From: Porphyrobacter sp. TH134
Lineage (GTDB): Bacteria > Pseudomonadota > Alphaproteobacteria > Sphingomonadales > Sphingomonadaceae
Length of the DNA: 64,000 nucleotides
Assembly: GCF_002855495.1 (NCBI RefSeq)
Contig: NZ_PKRO01000002.1
Coordinates: 1 to 64,000, forward strand
Reading direction: 5' to 3'
The notes under the pieces are model-generated. The model saw nothing but the letters and a program-made list of their open reading frames with translations, made no database searches and was not told where the DNA came from. Made by a program: the position numbers and the translations under genes. This document shows positions 47,253 through 56,488 of this stretch, piece after piece; position 1 is the first letter of the stretch; every line of letters begins with the position of its first letter.

Positions 47253-47662
47253 ACCGCGACGAAGCGCTGCTCTGCGCGCAGACCAACCTCGCCCGGCATT
47301 TTGGCGATCCGGCCAAGGGCACGGCGATCACCCGCCACATCATGCTGTGCGCGGTGTCGGAAAAGCAGAAGTGCTGTTCGCGCGAGGCGGGGGAGGAGGC
47401 GTGGGGCTTCCTCAAGACGCGCCTGAAAGAGCTGGGGCTGGTCGGCCCGCAGCGCACCGATGAAAGCGCGCGCGGCGTGGGCGGGGGCGTTCAGCGCAGC
47501 AAGGCGGATTGCCTTCAACTATGCGCGGCAGGGCCGATCGCGGTCGTGTGGCCGGACGGGGTGTGGTATCATTCCTGCTCGCCCGCCGTGCTGGAGCGCG
47601 TCATTCAGGAACATCTGGTGGGCGGGGTGCCGGTCGAGGATTACCGCCTCAACCCTGCCTAG
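47249..47662 (+). CDS. Thioredoxin-like (2Fe-2S) ferredoxin
   Basis: 137 aa with the Cys spacing of thioredoxin-like [2Fe-2S] ferredoxins: [10 protein letters not shown] near residue 35, then [10 protein letters not shown] and VWYHSCSP. Starts at GTG overlapping the peptidase stop (GTGA). Could be an electron carrier or a metal-trafficking protein; no partner is evident. Its 3' end overlaps the stop of the convergent gene by 4 bp. Confidence 0.85.
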   Translation: MNRDEALLCAQTNLARHFGDPAKGTAITRHIMLCAVSEKQKCCSREAGEEAWGFLKTRLKELGLVGPQRTDESARGVGGGVQRSKADCLQLCAAGPIAVVWPDGVWYHSCSPAVLERVIQEHLVGGVPVEDYRLNPA

Positions 47663-47970
47663 TCATCCTTGGGCGACCAGAACTCGTCCTTGCCCGGCAG
47701 CTGATTATCGACCGATTCGTCGTGGCCGGTGCCATTGCTGAGGAACACCAGCCCCATCAGCCCGCCGCCCAGCAGCATGGTCAGGCTGATCCCCAGCGCC
47801 ACGGCAATGTAGAAATGCACGGAAATCATGCCGTTATAGGCAAACAGCAGGCCCATCGCGATGGCCACGGTCAGCGTGGTCGCTGCCAGCAGCACCTTCA
47901 TAATCTGGCGATAGCGCGCCCAGGCGTGGGCGGCGTTCACAGGATCATCGAGCGGGGATTTACGGGCCAT
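47659..47970 (-). CDS. Small membrane protein, unknown
   Basis: 103 aa: basic N-terminus (ARKSPLDDP), two transmembrane helices ([20 protein letters not shown] and [20 protein letters not shown]), acidic tail. No characterised domain. The frame is open upstream, but the ATG at 47970 fits the hydrophobic pattern. Confidence 0.7.
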   Translation of the reverse strand: MARKSPLDDPVNAAHAWARYRQIMKVLLAATTLTVAIAMGLLFAYNGMISVHFYIAVALGISLTMLLGGGLMGLVFLSNGTGHDESVDNQLPGKDEFWSPKDD

Positions 47971-48117
47971 GGTCCTGCCATGACGCGCGCGGGCCCGCTT
48001 GGCAACGCGCGAAAGCTGCAAGCCCTGATACGCCGCGCGCAACCCCCTGCCGCGGGCGGATTCGCCTTTTGCCGCCAAACATGGCAATTTGCCTGCCTGA
48101 GAGAGAGGGAGTCTTGC

Positions 48118-48549
48118 ATGACCATTGCTCGTATCATCGCCCACCGCGGCCCTTCGGACATCATCGCCTGCGACGTTGCCACCCCGGTCAGTCACGCGGT
48201 CGCCGTGCTGGCCACCCGCCGCATCGGCGCGCTGCCGGTGCTGCGCGATGGCAAGGTGGTTGGCATCGTCTCGGAACGCGACGTGATCTACCGGTTGGCC
48301 GATCATGGCGGTGCGTGCCTCGATCTGCCGGTCGAACAGATCATGACCTCGCCCGCGGTTACGGTGGAGCCAGCCACCACGATCGATGATGCGCTGGCGA
48401 TGATGACCCGCCGCCGCTTCCGCCATTTTCCGGTGGTCGAAGACGGCGCACTGATCGCTTTCATCTCGATCGGCGATCTGGTGAAGCACAAGATGGACGA
48501 GGTGCAGCACGAGGCCGAGGCGCTGCGCAATTATATTCAGGCGGTGTGA
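48118..48549 (+). CDS. CBS-domain protein
   Basis: 143 aa consisting of two CBS motifs (VSHAVAVLATRRIGALPVL and TIDDALAMMTRRRFRHFPVV) that form one Bateman module, a sensor of adenine nucleotides or similar ligands. A GAGAGAGGGAG ribosome-binding site precedes the ATG at 48118. Stand-alone; target unknown. Confidence 0.92.
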   Translation: MTIARIIAHRGPSDIIACDVATPVSHAVAVLATRRIGALPVLRDGKVVGIVSERDVIYRLADHGGACLDLPVEQIMTSPAVTVEPATTIDDALAMMTRRRFRHFPVVEDGALIAFISIGDLVKHKMDEVQHEAEALRNYIQAV

Positions 48550-48589
48550 TGGCCTTGAGCATCGCGCCCGCGCGCCCTAGATTAAGGTC

Positions 48590-48922
48590 ATGAGCCCCGA
48601 GCCCCTGATCCTCACCCCCTCTGCTGCCAAGCGCGTGGCCTTCATCGCTTCGCGGCAGGCGCGCCCGGCGATCCTGCGCCTTGCGGTCGAAGGCGGGGGG
48701 TGTTCGGGCTTCCAGTACAAATTCGATCTCGCCGATGGGCCGGAGGCGGATGATTCCATTTCCGAAACCGACGGCGTGAAGCTGGTGGTCGATCCCGTCA
48801 GCCTCGATCTGATCGCGGGCAGCACGGTCGATTTCGTCGAATCGCTGGGCGGCGCGGCGTTCAAGGTCGAAAACCCGCAGGCTGCGGCGGGCTGCGGCTG
48901 CGGGGCCAGTTTCGGGATTTAG
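48590..48922 (+). CDS. erpA: HesB/IscA-type iron-sulfur assembly protein
   Basis: 110 aa A-type carrier. Three conserved Cys: one in EGGGCSGFQY and two in AGCGCGASFGI. Delivers Fe-S clusters to target enzymes. Could equally be named iscA; the ErpA subgroup is my best guess. Confidence 0.88.
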   Translation: MSPEPLILTPSAAKRVAFIASRQARPAILRLAVEGGGCSGFQYKFDLADGPEADDSISETDGVKLVVDPVSLDLIAGSTVDFVESLGGAAFKVENPQAAAGCGCGASFGI

Positions 48923-48938
48923 CCACCTGCACTCCTTC

Positions 48939-49030
48939 CCGTTCGCCCTGAGCTTGTCGAAGGGCCGTTCTTTCCTTCGGGCTTGGGTTCGAAAGGCAGG
49001 ACAGGGCTTCGACAAGCTCAGCCCGAACGG
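48939..49030. repeat. Palindromic repeat (REP-like)
   Basis: A 24-bp arm at 48939-48962 containing CCTGAGCTTGTCGAAG is mirrored at 49007-49030 (22 of 24 positions), with a 44-bp centre. The motif is a well-known interspersed palindrome of many proteobacterial genomes. Between erpA and xth; may stabilise or terminate the erpA transcript. Confidence 0.9.
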
Positions 49031-49044
49031 TTAGAGAGAGCCCT

Positions 49045-49839
49045 ATGAAAATCGCCACCTTCAACATCAACGGCATCAAGGCGCGCGGGCCGCGTCTGAT
49101 CGAATGGCTCGAAGAAACCCGCCCTGCGGTCGCCTGCCTGCAGGAGATCAAGTCGCAGGACGATGGCTTCCCGGCGGCTGACTTTGAGGCGATCGGCTAC
49201 AGCGCGATCTGGCATGGCCAGAAAAGCTTCAACGGCGTGGCGATCCTGGTCGATACCCGCGCCGGTTACACCCTGACCGAGGTGCAGCGCGGCCTCGGTA
49301 TCCCCGGCCCCAACGAAGGCGATGCGGAACAGGCCCGCTATCTTGAGGCCGATGTCAGCGGCGTGCGGATCGCCTGCCTGTATCTCCCCAATGGCAACCC
49401 CCATCCGGGGCCGAAATTCACCTACAAGCTGGCGTGGATGGCGGCCTTGCGCGCACGCATGGCGGCGATCTGGGCCGAGGAAGTGCCGGCGGTGGTGCTC
49501 GGCGATTTCAACGTGATCCCGCACGATGATGATGTGTGGTCGGTCAAGGCTATGCAGGATGATGCGCTGATGCAGCCGGAAAGCCGGGCGGCCTATAGCC
49601 GCTTTCTGGCGGACGGGTGGACCGACGCGGTCCGCACCCACAACCCGCGCGGGGGGGTGTGGACCTATTGGGATTATCAGGCGGGTGCCTGGCAGCGCGA
49701 TCACGGCTTCCGGATCGATCACATCCTGCTCTCACCCGAATGCGCGGACAGGATGGAAGCCTGCGGCGTCGACAAGGCCTATCGCGGGCGCGAGAAGGCG
49801 AGCGACCATACGCCTGTCTGGGTGGAGATTTCTGCTTAG
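49045..49839 (+). CDS. xth: Exodeoxyribonuclease III
   Basis: 264 aa DNA repair nuclease (AP endonuclease, 3'-5' exonuclease). Motifs: FNINGIKARGPRLIEW, LQEIKSQD, NGVAIL, YLPNGNP, VLGDFNVIP and the C-terminal RIDHILLS with catalytic His in SDHTPVW. Single gene. Confidence 0.96.
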   Translation: MKIATFNINGIKARGPRLIEWLEETRPAVACLQEIKSQDDGFPAADFEAIGYSAIWHGQKSFNGVAILVDTRAGYTLTEVQRGLGIPGPNEGDAEQARYLEADVSGVRIACLYLPNGNPHPGPKFTYKLAWMAALRARMAAIWAEEVPAVVLGDFNVIPHDDDVWSVKAMQDDALMQPESRAAYSRFLADGWTDAVRTHNPRGGVWTYWDYQAGAWQRDHGFRIDHILLSPECADRMEACGVDKAYRGREKASDHTPVWVEISA

Positions 49840-49876
49840 TCGGCTGGGGGGCTTGCCCCTGTATCAGCCGCGAGGA

Positions 49877-50539
49877 TCACCGATAAAAGATATGCGTATC
49901 GATCTGGGCGAGGCGCGTTTTGGTCTGGCTCCAGCCCGGGTTCACATAGCGGGCGTGGAAGAACACGGCATTGCCGGCTTCCGATTCCCACAAGCCCCGG
50001 TGGGCGATCTGCGCCACGGCAACGGCGCGCGTCCACGCGGGTGAGCCTTCGCGCACCTGAGGCATCCGGCTTCCGCGCATGAAAGAGAATTGCCCGGGCT
50101 GTGCCACCACGCCGCAATAGGACCGGGCAAAGCGGCCGTCTTCGGTGCGGTTGATGATGACCTGCGCCACGGCCAACTGCCCGGCCAGCGGTTCACCGCG
50201 CGCTTCGAAATAGACCGCGCCAGCCAGACAACGCAGCTGTTCGTCCATCGGCGCAGCGGTATCGATCATGCCGACCAGCTCGCTCAGCGATCCGGCTTCC
50301 GTCAGGGTGGGGGAGGGCGCATCACCCGACGCGTCGGCGGGGAGCGATTGCACCACCGGCTCGGATACGAAGGTGATGGCTTGGGGGACCAGCTCCGCCG
50401 GTTGGGCCGGAACGGCCGCGGTCAGCTGGTCAGTGGCGGCTTGCGCCAGAGCGGCAGCGTCGCGGCCGCTCGGAAATAACATGGTTGCAATGCCAACAGC
50501 GGCAATCGCAGCAATCGTAGTGGTCTTGCGGCGCATCAA
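49877..50539 (-). CDS. SleB-type cell wall hydrolase
   Basis: 220 aa. Signal/anchor segment near the N-terminus (IAAIAAVGIATMLF), a Pro/Ala-rich linker, then the Hydrolase_2 domain: CLAGAVYFEARGEPLAGQLA with the catalytic Glu, VIINRTEDGRFARSYCGVV and ARYVNPGW. Peptidoglycan lytic enzyme, probably periplasmic. Confidence 0.9.
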   Translation of the reverse strand: MMRRKTTTIAAIAAVGIATMLFPSGRDAAALAQAATDQLTAAVPAQPAELVPQAITFVSEPVVQSLPADASGDAPSPTLTEAGSLSELVGMIDTAAPMDEQLRCLAGAVYFEARGEPLAGQLAVAQVIINRTEDGRFARSYCGVVAQPGQFSFMRGSRMPQVREGSPAWTRAVAVAQIAHRGLWESEAGNAVFFHARYVNPGWSQTKTRLAQIDTHIFYR

Positions 50540-50723
50540 ATCTACAAATTCGGCGGTGAGCGCGCACAGTCGCAGGTGTGAACCGTCTCCAGATCGTTAT
50601 CGATGTGGGGGTCAAAAAGCCTGCCGGCCGCTCCCCGTCTGCGTGCTGATCGAGGGGCCGGATTGCCGCCCTGTCAGCCTGCGCGAGGAATTGAGCGGGC
50701 CACTAGCCCTCTTGCCGTTTACG

Positions 50724-51065
50724 TCAACGCGAATCGTTGAGCTGTGCGACGAAGCGTTCGGGATCCGCGATGTCCACCTCGATAAGCCACATATCCTGGT
50801 CCTGAACGCGGCGGCGGGCCAGATAGTCGGAAAATTCCTGTTTATTATCAGGGTTTTCTATCTTTGCGGCAACAAAAAGGCGCGATCCGTCGCGCTGGGG
50901 CATCCTTTCGAAAAGCACAGCGCCTGTTCCGCGACACAGCGTTACCAACAGGATCGTGCCCGCGTCATGCTCCCCCTTGGCCAGCACCGTCGCGTACCCG
51001 CCCTGCGATTCGGCCAGGCGGATAATCGCGCTGGCCTCAAGATGGGCGGGCAGGCGGGCGTCCAT
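50724..51065 (-). CDS. DUF1491 family protein
   Basis: 113 aa matching the alphaproteobacterial DUF1491 family (ARLPAHLEASAIIRLAESQG, ILLVTLCRGTG, DMWLIEVDIADPERFVAQL). Cytosolic, function unknown. 15 bp after the thioesterase gene, so co-transcribed. Confidence 0.88.
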   Translation of the reverse strand: MDARLPAHLEASAIIRLAESQGGYATVLAKGEHDAGTILLVTLCRGTGAVLFERMPQRDGSRLFVAAKIENPDNKQEFSDYLARRRVQDQDMWLIEVDIADPERFVAQLNDSR

Positions 51066-51080
51066 CGTGACAGGCCGGGG

Positions 51081-51569
51081 TTACAGGCCGGATGGCCCGT
51101 CCGCCGCGTATCCGGGCAGACTGGACAGCGGGATGCGGCTGCGCATGAAGGTGCCGGTGCCGCGCCCGATCTCGTCCCCTTCCTCGTCCACCAGCCGCGC
51201 TTCGGCCACGAACACCCGGCGGCGCCCACTGACCCAGCGGCCCTCTGCCGTCACGCGCCCGGCGCGCACCGGCTTGGAAAAGAACAGGTTGAAACTGGTG
51301 GTCAGCAAGAACCGATCCGTCACCAGCGAATTGGCCGCATAGAAGGCCGCATCATCCAGCATCTTGAAATAGATCGTCCCGTGGGCCGCCCCGGCGGCGT
51401 GGTAATCTTCGGGTGTGATCGTAAAGGTCAAGTGCGCGCGCCCTTCGCCCGGAATATGCAGCGCCGAGGCGAACTTGGCGTTGACCGGTGCCGAAGCGTA
51501 GAGCCGCTCAAGCGCGCGGTAATGTTGATCGGCCCCGGTCGGGGGAAATAACGCATCGCTGGCGGACAT
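51081..51569 (-). CDS. Hotdog-fold acyl-CoA thioesterase (PaaI-like)
   Basis: 162 aa with hotdog-fold features: AAGAAHGTIYFKMLDDAAFYAA (helix and catalytic Asp region), TTSFNLFFSKPV, GRRRVFVAEARLVDEEG. Hydrolyses an acyl- or aryl-CoA; the substrate is unknown. 15 bp downstream of ptsN. Confidence 0.87.
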   Translation of the reverse strand: MSASDALFPPTGADQHYRALERLYASAPVNAKFASALHIPGEGRAHLTFTITPEDYHAAGAAHGTIYFKMLDDAAFYAANSLVTDRFLLTTSFNLFFSKPVRAGRVTAEGRWVSGRRRVFVAEARLVDEEGDEIGRGTGTFMRSRIPLSSLPGYAADGPSGL

Positions 51570-51584
51570 GGGGAAAGGCTGGCG

Positions 51585-52046
51585 TCAGGCTGCGTCGCGC
51601 ACGAACTGGTTGGTCAGCAGCGCATAGATCGCTTCGGCATCCGGCGCATCGGCCAGCATTTGCAGCATCGTCTCGTCCCGCGTCAGGCGCGAAATCGCAG
51701 CAAGAGCGTGCAGGTGGGTGGCCCCGGCGTTCTCGGGCGACACCAGCGCGAACACCAGCGTCACCGGACGGGCATCCGCCGCGCCAAAATCAATCGGCGC
51801 TTCAAGCCGCAGCACCGCCAGACTGGGGCGGCGGATATCCTTCGACCGGCAGTGCGGAATCGCGACACCCCGGCCAAACCCGGTGCTGCCCAGCGCTTCG
51901 CGGGCTTCGAGATTTTCCAGCACTTCGCCCGGCACCAGCCCGTAAGCATCGCTCAGCAGCTGCCCGGCCTGCGCCAGCACTCGGGCCTTGGAATCCAGCC
52001 GAGCAAACCCGATCGCCTGCGGTGATAGAGCCAGGTTGACGTCCAT
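51585..52046 (-). CDS. ptsN: PTS IIA-Ntr protein
   Basis: 153 aa EIIA of the nitrogen-related PTS, a regulatory phosphoprotein. Phospho-acceptor H65 in GRGVAIPHCRS. Residues LALVSPENAGATHLHALAAI are diagnostic. Start at the ATG at 52046. Follows hpf as in the usual rpoN-hpf-ptsN order. Confidence 0.93.
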   Translation of the reverse strand: MDVNLALSPQAIGFARLDSKARVLAQAGQLLSDAYGLVPGEVLENLEAREALGSTGFGRGVAIPHCRSKDIRRPSLAVLRLEAPIDFGAADARPVTLVFALVSPENAGATHLHALAAISRLTRDETMLQMLADAPDAEAIYALLTNQFVRDAA

Positions 52047-52228
52047 GATTGTGCAAATCCCGGTTGTAAGCGCGCCCCGCAATGGCGGTACGAAAGCGAC
52101 AATCCAGTCCGGTCATGCCGAAAAGCATAACCGAGCCGGGGCGGAGCCCCTCCTGCTGCCGCCGTCTGAGCCTTTGCGCGAGGCCCTTGCGATAAAGGAA
52201 TCCCTTACGGCAAGGGCGCTGCTCGGCC

Positions 52229-52795
52229 CTATTTGGGTTCAACCCAACCGATTGAACCATCGGCACGCCGGTAGACCATATTATGCCGCTGCGTGCCAGC
52301 ATTTTTGAAAAACAGCGCGGTGGTGTTCCGCAGATCCATCATCATCACCGCGTCGGCAACGGTAGCGGTGGGGATATCGACACGGGTTTCGGCAATCACC
52401 AGCGGCGCATCGGCGACGACTTCGTCCTCCGCATCGTCCTCAACGGCAAAGATGGTGTAGGCCGCCTCTTCCTCGCCGCGGGCGTGATCGGCCTGTTCGT
52501 GGCGATCGGTCAGGCGGCGCTTGTACCGGCGCAGCTGCTTTTCGATCTTGCCCACAGCGTCATCGAAGGCGAGGTGCGCATCATAGGCCGAACCTTGCGC
52601 TTTCAGGATCAGGCCCTGCATCACGTGGGTGACGATATCGCAGCTGATCGCGCCCGCACCCGCCTTGCCAAAGGTCACGTGGCTGGACAGCGCCCGGTCG
52701 AAATACTTGTCGACGACTGTGCCAAGCCGGTCGGCGGCATGTTCCTGCAAGGCTGCGCCGGTGTCCATCTGATGGCCCGAAATCCGAATGTCCAT
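52229..52795 (-). CDS. hpf: Ribosome hibernation promoting factor, long form
   Basis: 188 aa. N-terminal HPF/RaiA domain (ISGHQMDTGAALQEHAADRL, AFDDAVGKIEKQLRRYKRRL) binding the ribosome decoding centre, plus the C-terminal dimerisation domain (DAVMMMDLRNTTALFFKNA, YRRADGSIGWVEPK) that makes 100S particles. A GC-rich 182-bp spacer with no gene separates it from ptsN. Confidence 0.95.
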   Translation of the reverse strand: MDIRISGHQMDTGAALQEHAADRLGTVVDKYFDRALSSHVTFGKAGAGAISCDIVTHVMQGLILKAQGSAYDAHLAFDDAVGKIEKQLRRYKRRLTDRHEQADHARGEEEAAYTIFAVEDDAEDEVVADAPLVIAETRVDIPTATVADAVMMMDLRNTTALFFKNAGTQRHNMVYRRADGSIGWVEPK

Positions 52796-52857
52796 AAGCG
52801 TTTAGTCCTCCCGTCAAAGCTGAGGATCCCAGCTGAAATATGTGGCCGGCGCGCTGG

Positions 52858-53568
52858 TCAATTGTTCCAGATCGCGCTCTGTATGCCCGCGACAAAGGCG
52901 CGGTGACGCTCCAGCTCCTCCGGGCTGGCAACATGAGGGCGAGGTTCGCGCCGGGGCTTGCCGGCCGATGGCCGGTGCCAGGGCGCGTTGGTGGCGGGCT
53001 GATCGGAGGTGCTGACGGACGCCGCCGTATCGGCCGGCGCCAGACCGAGCCCGATCTGGCGCCCGCCCGTCAGTTCGACATAGACCTGCGCCAGCAGTTC
53101 AGCATCCAGCAGCGCGCCGTGCTTGACCCGGTGGCTCCGATCAATCCCGTAACGGGTGCACAGCGCATCCAGGCTGAGCTTGGCACCGGGGTGCTTTTTC
53201 CGCGCCAGCGCGACGGTATCCACCATCCGGTCAAGGCTGATGGGCGCGTGCCCCGCCAGTTCCAGCTCGTTGTTGAGAAAGCCGAAATCGAACCCGGCAT
53301 TATGCGCCACCAGCGGCGCATCGCCCAGAAAGGCGAGCAATTCGTCAGCACTTTGTGCAAAGCGCGGCTTGGTGGCGAGAAAGGCGGCACTGAGGCCGTG
53401 CACCCGTTCCGCTTCGGGCGGCATGTCGCGATCGGGGTTGAAATAGGCGTGATAGCTGCGGCCTGTTTCGACCCGGCCGACCATCTCGATACAGCCGATT
53501 TCCACCATGCGGTCCCCGGTTTTGGGATCGAGTCCGGTGGTTTCCGTGTCGAAGATTATCTCACGCAT
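52858..53568 (-). CDS. dnaQ: DNA polymerase III epsilon subunit (proofreading)
   Basis: 236 aa 3'-5' exonuclease of the replicase. ExoI motif IIFDTETTGLD, ExoII HNAGFDFGFLN, ExoIII with the His-xxx-Asp in HGALLDAELLAQVY; a Pro/Arg-rich tail would contact the alpha subunit. Start at the ATG at 53568. Last gene of the PPDK-regulator-maf-aroE-coaE-dnaQ cluster, close to oriC. Confidence 0.96.
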   Translation of the reverse strand: MREIIFDTETTGLDPKTGDRMVEIGCIEMVGRVETGRSYHAYFNPDRDMPPEAERVHGLSAAFLATKPRFAQSADELLAFLGDAPLVAHNAGFDFGFLNNELELAGHAPISLDRMVDTVALARKKHPGAKLSLDALCTRYGIDRSHRVKHGALLDAELLAQVYVELTGGRQIGLGLAPADTAASVSTSDQPATNAPWHRPSAGKPRREPRPHVASPEELERHRAFVAGIQSAIWNN

Positions 53569-53617
53569 TTGGGGGACTATCTGCCCAAGTTGGGGGACTT
53601 GCAAGCGTCGCCTGCAA

Positions 53618-54202
53618 TCAAAATGACGCAATCAGCGCGGCGACCTGCGCGCGGGTTTCCGCAAGGCTCGTGCCGGTGTCGATCACGTGGTCGGCGCGGG
53701 CGCGTTTTTCGGAATCGTGGAGTTGCAGGCCGAAAATGTGCTCGAATTTCTGCGGGGTCATGCCGGGCCGCGCCAGCACCCGGGCGCGCTGCACGGCTTC
53801 GGGGGCGGAGACGACCACCACCCTGTCGACGCTGTCATGCCCGCCCTTTTCGAACAAAAGCGGGATGTCGAACACCACGGCGGCCTTGTCATGGTGCGCG
53901 TCAAGGAAAGCGGCGCGCCGGGCCGCGACCGCCGGGTGAACGATCGCTTCCAATCGTGCGAGCGCCGCTTTGTCGGCGAAGACCTGCTGGCCCAGCCGGT
54001 CACGGTCAACGCCGTCGGGCCCGGTCGATCCGGGAAAGGCGGCCTCGATCGCGGGGACAAGCGCGCCCCCCGGCCCCTGCATCGCGCGCACTTCGGCATC
54101 GGCGTCGAACACCGGGATCCCGGCCTCGGCGAACATTGCCGCAACGGTGGATTTGCCCATGCCGATGCTGCCGGTGAGGCCGATGATTTTCGGGCGGGTC
54201 AT
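53618..54202 (-). CDS. coaE: Dephospho-CoA kinase
   Basis: 194 aa, last step of CoA synthesis. P-loop GLTGSIGMGKSTV, FDADAEVRAM for substrate binding, and the DIPLLFEKGG lid. The start overlaps the aroE stop by 4 bp. Confidence 0.96.
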   Translation of the reverse strand: MTRPKIIGLTGSIGMGKSTVAAMFAEAGIPVFDADAEVRAMQGPGGALVPAIEAAFPGSTGPDGVDRDRLGQQVFADKAALARLEAIVHPAVAARRAAFLDAHHDKAAVVFDIPLLFEKGGHDSVDRVVVVSAPEAVQRARVLARPGMTPQKFEHIFGLQLHDSEKRARADHVIDTGTSLAETRAQVAALIASF

Positions 54203-55056
54203 TGCGTCAGCAGCGCCCGCAATTCCGCGTCATGGCCGCGCGGCGGGGGCTGGCCGAAGAAATGTTCAAAAGCGGTGGCCGCCTGCCCGATCAGCATCGA
54301 CAGCCCGTCAATCGTGCGCAGACCCTTTGCCCGCGCGCCTTGGAGGAACGGCGTGTCCAGCGGGGTGGTGACAATGTCGTAGGCGATGCTGCCGGGCGGG
54401 GCGTGGCTCCAGTCGAAGGGCAGGGGGGGCTGGCCTGCCATGCCAAGGCTGGAGGCGTTGATGACCAGATCGAGGCACCCTTCGCGGTCGTCAAAGGCAA
54501 AATCGGTGGGATCGGCGAAGTGGGAGAGCGCGATGGCGTGATGCTCCCCCTTGGGCGCGAGTTCATCGAGCAGCGCGCGCGCCTTGCCCGGATCGCGGCC
54601 CGCCACGACCAGCGTGAAGCCGTGGCCCGCCAGCGCGGTAATGATCGCGCGCGCCGCCCCGCCGGTGCCGATGATGCGCGCCATGCGGTAGTAGTGCGTT
54701 TCGGCAAGGTCGGGTTTGAGCGGCTCCAGAAACCCGCTTGCATCGGTGTTGGTACCGCTTGGCCCAGCCTTGTCCCCCGGCAGCACCGTATTGACCGCAC
54801 CGATAGTGGCAGCCGGCGGCGCGATACGGGCGAGCAACGGCATCACCGTCTGCTTGTGCGGCATGGTGACATTGCACCCGCGCCAATCGGGATCGTCGCG
54901 GCGCGCCGCGAGGTAATCGGCAAGGGCGTCAGGCGCGACATGATGCGCGCGGTACTCGGCATCGATCCCCAGCCTGGCGAGCCAGAAGCCGTGGATCGCC
55001 GGGGACTTGGACTGCGCAATCGGATCGCCGATCACCTCGGCGTAAGGCCGCGTCAT
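54199..55056 (-). CDS. aroE: Shikimate dehydrogenase
   Basis: 285 aa NADP-dependent enzyme of aromatic amino acid synthesis. Shikimate site SPAIHGFWL, catalytic Lys in NVTMPHKQ, Asp in NTDASGF, and the cofactor loop GTGGAARAI. Overlaps maf (upstream) and coaE (downstream) by 4 bp each. Confidence 0.95.
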   Translation of the reverse strand: MTRPYAEVIGDPIAQSKSPAIHGFWLARLGIDAEYRAHHVAPDALADYLAARRDDPDWRGCNVTMPHKQTVMPLLARIAPPAATIGAVNTVLPGDKAGPSGTNTDASGFLEPLKPDLAETHYYRMARIIGTGGAARAIITALAGHGFTLVVAGRDPGKARALLDELAPKGEHHAIALSHFADPTDFAFDDREGCLDLVINASSLGMAGQPPLPFDWSHAPPGSIAYDIVTTPLDTPFLQGARAKGLRTIDGLSMLIGQAATAFEHFFGQPPPRGHDAELRALLTQ

Positions 55057-55646
55057 GCGATCAGCACCCCTTCCTCCCGCAACGCCTCCAGCAAGGGCAG
55101 CAGCGGCATGCCGAGTATGGTGAACTGGTCGCCCTCTATCTCAGAGAACAATTGCACTCCCGGCCCCTCGATCCGGAACCCGCCCACGGTGTGGCTGATC
55201 GCGGGCCATTCAAGCGCGAGATAATGCGCGATAAATTCATCCGACAAGGGGCGGACATAAAGACGCGCGATACTGGCATGGCTCCACAGGCACTCCCGGT
55301 CCCTGACAAGCGCGGCGGCGGAATGAAGCGCGACCACCTTGCCTGAAAAGAACCGCAGATGCTCAGCGGCATCCTCGGCGGTGCGGGGCTTGTCGAACCG
55401 GCGGCCGTCACACACCACCAGCGAATCCGACCCCAGCACCAGCGTCCGGTCACGCAGCGCCGCGATGGCGGCCGCCTTGGCCACGCTCAGTGCTTCCGCG
55501 ATCTCGGCAGGGGCAGCGCCGTCGAGGCTGGCCTCCACCGCGCGCTCGTCAATATCGGCGGGCATGCTTTCATACACCACCCCGGCGGCATCGAGCATCG
55601 CCCGGCGCGAGGCGGATTTGCTGGCGAGAATCAGGTGCTTGCTCAT
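55053..55646 (-). CDS. maf: Maf nucleotide pyrophosphatase
   Basis: 197 aa house-cleaning NTP pyrophosphatase. ILASKSASRRAMLDAAG at the N-terminus, LVLGSDSLVVCDGR, and a C-terminal SHTVGGFRIEGPGVQLFSEIEG. Nucleotide preference (dTTP/UTP or m7GTP) not determinable here. Overlaps neighbours by 4 bp. Confidence 0.94.
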   Translation of the reverse strand: MSKHLILASKSASRRAMLDAAGVVYESMPADIDERAVEASLDGAAPAEIAEALSVAKAAAIAALRDRTLVLGSDSLVVCDGRRFDKPRTAEDAAEHLRFFSGKVVALHSAAALVRDRECLWSHASIARLYVRPLSDEFIAHYLALEWPAISHTVGGFRIEGPGVQLFSEIEGDQFTILGMPLLPLLEALREEGVLIA

Positions 55647-56488
55647 ATCGGTTTGCCCACCCCGTCAACGCTGGAAGGCCGGCGGTCACGTTCCTGCGCC
55701 AGCCGGATGATCGCCGCCGCCGTTTCCTCGATCGAGCGGCGGGTCACGTCGATCACCGGCCAGCCATTATCGCCGAACATCCGCCGGGCATATTGCAGCT
55801 CGGCCTTCACCTTGTCGTTATCAACATACGCCGTTTCGGTCGCTTCGTTCAGCGACAGCAGCCGGTTGCGCCGGATCTGGACCAGCCGTTCGGGGCTGGT
55901 CGTCAGCCCCACCACCAGCGGATGGCGCAGGCCGAACAGCGCGGGCGGGGGCGGGCTTTCCACCACCAGCGGGATATTGGCGACCTTGAAGCCGCGATTG
56001 GCGAGGTAGATGCTGGTCGGCGTCTTGGACGAGCGTGACACGCCCACCAGCATGATGTCCGCCTCCTCCCAATCCTCGTGCGCCAGTCCGTCGTCATGGG
56101 CGATGGTGTACTGGATCGCGTCGACCCGCTTGAAATAGGTCTCGTCCATCATGTGTTGCCGGCCGGGGCGGCCATGCGCCTCCTGCCCCAGCTGCGCCTC
56201 CAGCGCGGCGGTGACCTGATCGAGCACCGGCACGGCAGGCAGGCCGAGATGGCGGCAATGCTCCTCCAACCGCTTGCGGGTTTCTGGGTTCACCAGCGTA
56301 TACAGCACCAGCCCCGGATGCGCGGCGAGATCGGGGACGATCCGGTCGAGATGCTGCAATGATCGCACCATCGGCCAGAAATGGCGGGCAACGCTCGGAT
56401 TATCGAACTGGGCCAGCGCCGCCTTGGCGATCATTTCCAGCGTCTCGCCGGTCGAATCCGATACAAGGTGGAGATTGAGTCGGTTCAT
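55643..56488 (-). CDS. ppsR: Pyruvate,phosphate dikinase/PEP synthase regulatory protein
   Basis: About 281 aa DUF299 bifunctional kinase/phosphorylase that switches PPDK or PEP synthetase. Start at MNRLNLHLVSDSTGETLE (56488); ATP site GVSRSSKTPTSIYLANRG is intact. First gene of the minus-strand cluster that runs away from oriC. Confidence 0.95.
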   Translation of the reverse strand: MNRLNLHLVSDSTGETLEMIAKAALAQFDNPSVARHFWPMVRSLQHLDRIVPDLAAHPGLVLYTLVNPETRKRLEEHCRHLGLPAVPVLDQVTAALEAQLGQEAHGRPGRQHMMDETYFKRVDAIQYTIAHDDGLAHEDWEEADIMLVGVSRSSKTPTSIYLANRGFKVANIPLVVESPPPPALFGLRHPLVVGLTTSPERLVQIRRNRLLSLNEATETAYVDNDKVKAELQYARRMFGDNGWPVIDVTRRSIEETAAAIIRLAQERDRRPSSVDGVGKPI

